Part shown: positions 60,931-64,000 of the stretch, piece by piece
Numbering within the stretch: the stretch's first letter is position 1
How the letters are laid out: the number at the start of each line of letters is the position of its first letter
Origin: Oceaniovalibus sp. ACAM 378
GTDB lineage: Bacteria > Pseudomonadota > Alphaproteobacteria > Rhodobacterales > Rhodobacteraceae
DNA length: 64,000 nt
Direction: 5' to 3'
Assembly (NCBI RefSeq): GCF_008085915.1
Contig: NZ_VSJK01000004.1
Location: 186,001 to 250,000 of the forward strand
Position numbers and translations under genes: made by a program
The notes under the pieces: model-generated
Seen by the model: only the letters and a program-made list of their open reading frames with translations
Told to the model about the DNA's origin: nothing
Database searches by the model: none

Positions 60931-63828
60931 TCAGGCTTGTTCGCGCAGTGAGGATACCATCGTTCCAATCGCGTCCTGAAGGTCAACGTCGCGAAACGGC
61001 TTGCCCAGCACTTTGCAGTTGCCCAGACCGGCGGCCGATGGAACATTGATACCGCCCGTCGCAAAGATCACCGGCAGGTCCGGGATCAGGTGCCGGGCGT
61101 CCTGCGCCAATTCCTCACCTGTCCGATCCGGGAGTCCGACATCGGTGACCAGCAGATCGACCGCCTCGGACTTCAATATGTCGAGAGCCTTCTGGGCGCT
61201 TCCGGCCTCCAGCACCGTACATCCGGCATCGCGCAATCCGTCAGCGATATCCGTTCGGATCAATATGTCATCCTCGCAGACCAGAATGCGCAACCCGTCG
61301 AATTGCAGTGTTTTGGGCTGAGTGCAGTGGTGTGGCAGGGGTGCGGTGTTTGTGTTGGGCGACAGGACCGGCACACCGTTACCACCGAGAACCGCGCGGA
61401 TTTTCTGCGCCAGATCCGACTGCCCGTAGGGCTTGCTGAGCAGTTGGATCCCCTCGTCCAGACGCCCATTGTGCACGATGGAATCCTGCACATAGCCCGA
61501 GGTGAAAAGCACGGGCACTCCGGGCCTTAATCTGTGCATCTGTTCTGCCAACGCGTGACTGGTGATTTCCCCCGGCATCACCACATCGGTGAACAGAAGG
61601 TCCAGCTGTTGGCCGCTTTCCACGATGCTCAGCGCATGTTTGGCGTCAGAGGACGGGAGAACCGTATACCCGAGATCCGTCAACATGTGGAAAGTGGTTT
61701 GGCGGACTTCATCATCATCCTCGACCAGTAGAATTGTCTCGGATCCACCCGACAGCCCGCGCGCCTCGGCCGGCTGCATATCCTGCACGTCCTCAAAGGA
61801 CCGCGGCAAATAGATTGTGATCGTCGTCCCAGCGCCCGGAACACTTTCAATGATGACGTGCCCGCCGGATTGCTTGGCAAAGCCATAGACCATCGACAGG
61901 CCGAGCCCGGTGCCATGACCGTCTTCCTTGGTGGTAAAGAACGGCTCGAATATCCGCGCGACTGTCTCGGGCTGCATCCCGCATCCGGTATCGGTAACGG
62001 CGAGCGCCACATATTGCCCGGCCGCCACGTCCGGATGAGAGTGGGCGTAAGCCTCGGTGAAATCAGCGTTGCCAATATCAATCGACAGTGTGCCCATTCC
62101 GTCCATCGCATCCCGCGCGTTGATCGCCAGATTCAGAAGGGCATTCTCCATGTTATTGGGATCGACGTTGGTATTCCAAAGCGCGTCTTCGTACCGGGTC
62201 ACCAGCTCCACGCCCTCGCCTATGGCGCTGCGCAGGATCTCGGTCGTGTCGCCCAGAAGTCGGCTCAGGTTGGTGACCACCGGTGCCAGCGGCTGTTTGC
62301 GCGCGAAAGACAACAGCTGCGACGCGAGGGTCGCACCGCGCATGACGCTTTTCATCGCCTGATCAATGCGCACCTGCCCGGGCGAGTCCTGTGGAATCTC
62401 ACGGGCTGCCAGTTGCAGATTGCCGGTGATGACCTGCAGCAGGTTATTGAAATCATGCGCGATACCGCCTGCGAGACCGCCGATCGCTTCCATCTTCTGG
62501 CTTTGGCGCAGGGTTTCATGCAGCTCTTGCAGGTCCTGATTGCGCTTTGCCACACGGGTTTCCAGCGTCGCATTCAACTGGGCAATCTGGGCTTCGGTAT
62601 TCTTGCGATCCTCGATATCGGTGTTGGTTCCGACCCAACCGGTCAATAACCCATTGTCCGCCCTCAGAGGTGACGCGCGCACCAGATGCCAGCGAAAACT
62701 GCCATCCGCCTTGCGAATGCGGAATTCGTGCTCATAGGTAACGCCCTGCGCAATCGCATCGGCCCATTTTTCCACTGTCGCTTCAAGGTCGTCGGGATGA
62801 ACCACGCGTTCCCAATTGCCCCCGTACAACTCACCTTCGCGGTATCCGGTAAAGTTATAGGTACGGTCATTCAACCAGGTCAGGCCACCGTCCTGATCGG
62901 CAGTCCAGACCTGATTTGGCATGGTCTGCGCCATCGTTCTGAACTTTTCGCGGGTCGCCGTCAGCGTAGCTTCGGCAATTCCCTGCCCTGTTACATCATG
63001 CCCCTGAACAAACACCCCGATTGAAGCACCCGTGTCGTCCTTCAGCGGATGAGCGAAGAAATCAACGAACCGTTGCTCTAATTGTCCATCGGGCGTTGGT
63101 TGGATCAGCGCGGACATGCCCTTCATCGACACCGCTTCACCTGATGCGTAAACCTGATCGAGCAGTTCAAAATAGCCCTGTTGGGCGAGTTCGGGCAGTG
63201 CTTCGCGCACCGGCAGGCCAATGACATCCCGGCCGCCAATCAGATCTGTATAGGACTGGTTGGTGATCTGAAAAATATGCTGCGGCCCATTCAAGATCGC
63301 AATAAAGCTCGGTGCCTGATCGAAAGCCGACTGGAAGAACCCCATCATCGTTCCAAGCGCCAGATTTTCGGTTGCGACGGCTTCCGCCCGCTGCACCATA
63401 GCCGCGCGCTGCGGAAGATCATCTGTGATCGCGCCCGCCTCACCCCGATAAAGCCCGGTCACATCCATCGTGTTTTGCAGGATGAACTCCACCTGTCCCT
63501 CTGCATTCAGGATCGGGGTGTGTGTCGCGCTCCAGACGCGTTCTTCGATCTCGCCGTCGGCAGTCTCGATGGGATAGGGAATCAACGGCAGGTGATCGGT
63601 TTGACCGGTCGCAAGCACCCTGCGGAACGAGGCGCGCAACATTTGATCGGACACGGAATCCGGCGGGGCCGGAAATTCCTCGGTCATGAGCCGCCCGATC
63701 AATGTGTCCCGTTCGCGGCCGGTCACTTTGATATAGGCGTCATTGGCCCAGACCATCCGCAAATCCGGATCAAGAAGGACATAGGGCGAAGGCGATGCGG
63801 CAAAAAGCGCGTCAAGATCGATCCGCAT
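60931..63828 (-). CDS. hybrid sensor histidine kinase: three PAS regions, kinase core, two receiver domains
   Basis: Encodes 965 residues from ATG 63828 (TTG 63834 also possible). No membrane segment, so a cytoplasmic sensor. PAS-like regions at about 10-125, 160-280 and 290-410 (the last with MPNQVWTADQDGGLTWLNDR). HisKA with GGIAHDFNNLLQ at about 450, HATPase with N box NLAINARDAM, DTGCGM and GTGLGLSMVYG. Receiver domains follow: LDLLFTDVVMPG (about 690-810) and VDLLVTDVGLPDRTG (about 845-960), both with the phospho-acceptor Asp. The GGIAHDFNN-type core marks the HWE-unlike, family 4 kinases. No separate response regulator lies adjacent in the window. The input signal is unknown. Confidence 0.93.
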   Translation of the reverse strand: MRIDLDALFAASPSPYVLLDPDLRMVWANDAYIKVTGRERDTLIGRLMTEEFPAPPDSVSDQMLRASFRRVLATGQTDHLPLIPYPIETADGEIEERVWSATHTPILNAEGQVEFILQNTMDVTGLYRGEAGAITDDLPQRAAMVQRAEAVATENLALGTMMGFFQSAFDQAPSFIAILNGPQHIFQITNQSYTDLIGGRDVIGLPVREALPELAQQGYFELLDQVYASGEAVSMKGMSALIQPTPDGQLEQRFVDFFAHPLKDDTGASIGVFVQGHDVTGQGIAEATLTATREKFRTMAQTMPNQVWTADQDGGLTWLNDRTYNFTGYREGELYGGNWERVVHPDDLEATVEKWADAIAQGVTYEHEFRIRKADGSFRWHLVRASPLRADNGLLTGWVGTNTDIEDRKNTEAQIAQLNATLETRVAKRNQDLQELHETLRQSQKMEAIGGLAGGIAHDFNNLLQVITGNLQLAAREIPQDSPGQVRIDQAMKSVMRGATLASQLLSFARKQPLAPVVTNLSRLLGDTTEILRSAIGEGVELVTRYEDALWNTNVDPNNMENALLNLAINARDAMDGMGTLSIDIGNADFTEAYAHSHPDVAAGQYVALAVTDTGCGMQPETVARIFEPFFTTKEDGHGTGLGLSMVYGFAKQSGGHVIIESVPGAGTTITIYLPRSFEDVQDMQPAEARGLSGGSETILLVEDDDEVRQTTFHMLTDLGYTVLPSSDAKHALSIVESGQQLDLLFTDVVMPGEITSHALAEQMHRLRPGVPVLFTSGYVQDSIVHNGRLDEGIQLLSKPYGQSDLAQKIRAVLGGNGVPVLSPNTNTAPLPHHCTQPKTLQFDGLRILVCEDDILIRTDIADGLRDAGCTVLEAGSAQKALDILKSEAVDLLVTDVGLPDRTGEELAQDARHLIPDLPVIFATGGINVPSAAGLGNCKVLGKPFRDVDLQDAIGTMVSSLREQA

Positions 63829-64000
63829 GGTCAAGGTCTCAGCTTTCGTTCATGTTGGCATTTTCACAAAGCAATGCGTAATAAAAGTGTTGCTGTAAAG
63901 CGTTGGAAAGTGGCGCGCTTAAAGACACCTTTGGGTAACTTCACTTGTGGTAGTTTTCTGTTGAGCTGTTTCAACTGTAGATTGAAACAGGGAGGTCTTG
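63829..64000. promoter_or_regulatory. leader of the histidine kinase and start region of a rightward gene
   Basis: The last 172 bases hold the promoter side of the kinase gene and a perfect palindrome (63966-63990). The window ends in GGAGGTCTTG, a strong Shine-Dalgarno that suggests a rightward gene starting at or just beyond the edge. Confidence 0.5.
63966..63990. promoter_or_regulatory. perfect palindrome CTGTTTCAA-N7-TTGAAACAG
   Basis: Nine-base arms at 63966-63974 and 63982-63990 with a seven-base centre, immediately before GGAGG at the window end. Size and symmetry suit a dimeric repressor of the TetR or similar type controlling the gene to the right, and perhaps the divergent kinase gene as well. 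Confidence 0.6.

Overview
The window looks like a chromosome segment of a marine-type alphaproteobacterium of the Rhodobacteraceae/Roseobacter group. The basis is high GC coding sequence, the housekeeping order alr, radA, cvpA, purF and surE-pcm-nlpD, an RTX protein next to a PrtD/HlyD-type secretion pair, and family-typical small secreted proteins. This placement is inferred from gene content, not from a search.

Layout: (1) 1-1975 holds the start of an unidentified gene, a DUF2059-like secreted protein, tRNA-Ser(CGA) and a probable IS5-type remnant. (2) 1976-8783 is a type I secretion module: ABC transporter, membrane fusion protein, large RTX calcium-binding protein and a divergently oriented LuxR-type regulator. 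(3) 9222-37071 is an exopolysaccharide cluster with glycosyltransferases, a TagA/WecG enzyme, a polymerase/ligase-like membrane protein, a flippase, a Wzz-like protein, a CpsD-like ATPase and an initiating sugar-phosphate transferase. Inside it lies a co-directional natural-product line: a one-module PKS (KS-AT-KR-DH-ACP-TE), a glycosyltransferase, an NRPS (formyltransferase, adenylation domain interrupted by a luciferase-like monooxygenase, PCP) and a phosphopantetheinyl transferase. Two SGNH-hydrolase-like proteins follow, one fused to a glycoside-hydrolase-like domain. (4) 38135-46117 holds a 701-residue protein made almost entirely of Asx-Glu-Gly triplets, two HExxH metallopeptidases, a 2OG-Fe(II) oxygenase-like protein, and a second type I secretion pair whose ABC ATPase has several altered catalytic motifs. 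(5) 46242-57424 is core chromosome: alr, a membrane coiled-coil protein, radA, cvpA, purF, an SDR, surE, pcm and nlpD, with a small stress/envelope insert (76-aa protein, host-attachment-like protein, L,D-transpeptidase). (6) 57505-64000 holds an endonuclease/exonuclease/phosphatase protein, small exported proteins, a CHRD protein and a large hybrid histidine kinase, ending at a perfect operator-like palindrome.

How it works together: blocks 2-4 look like one surface/matrix locus. Two type I secretion systems flank a polysaccharide assembly line and sit next to their likely exported, highly acidic substrates (an RTX protein and the Asx-Glu-Gly protein). The two best candidates for an undescribed system are the coupled PKS-GT-NRPS-PPTase line embedded in the polysaccharide cluster, and the acidic triplet-repeat protein with its neighbouring peptidases, oxygenase and divergent exporter. 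The functional links are inferences from proximity, overlapping reading frames and motif reading.
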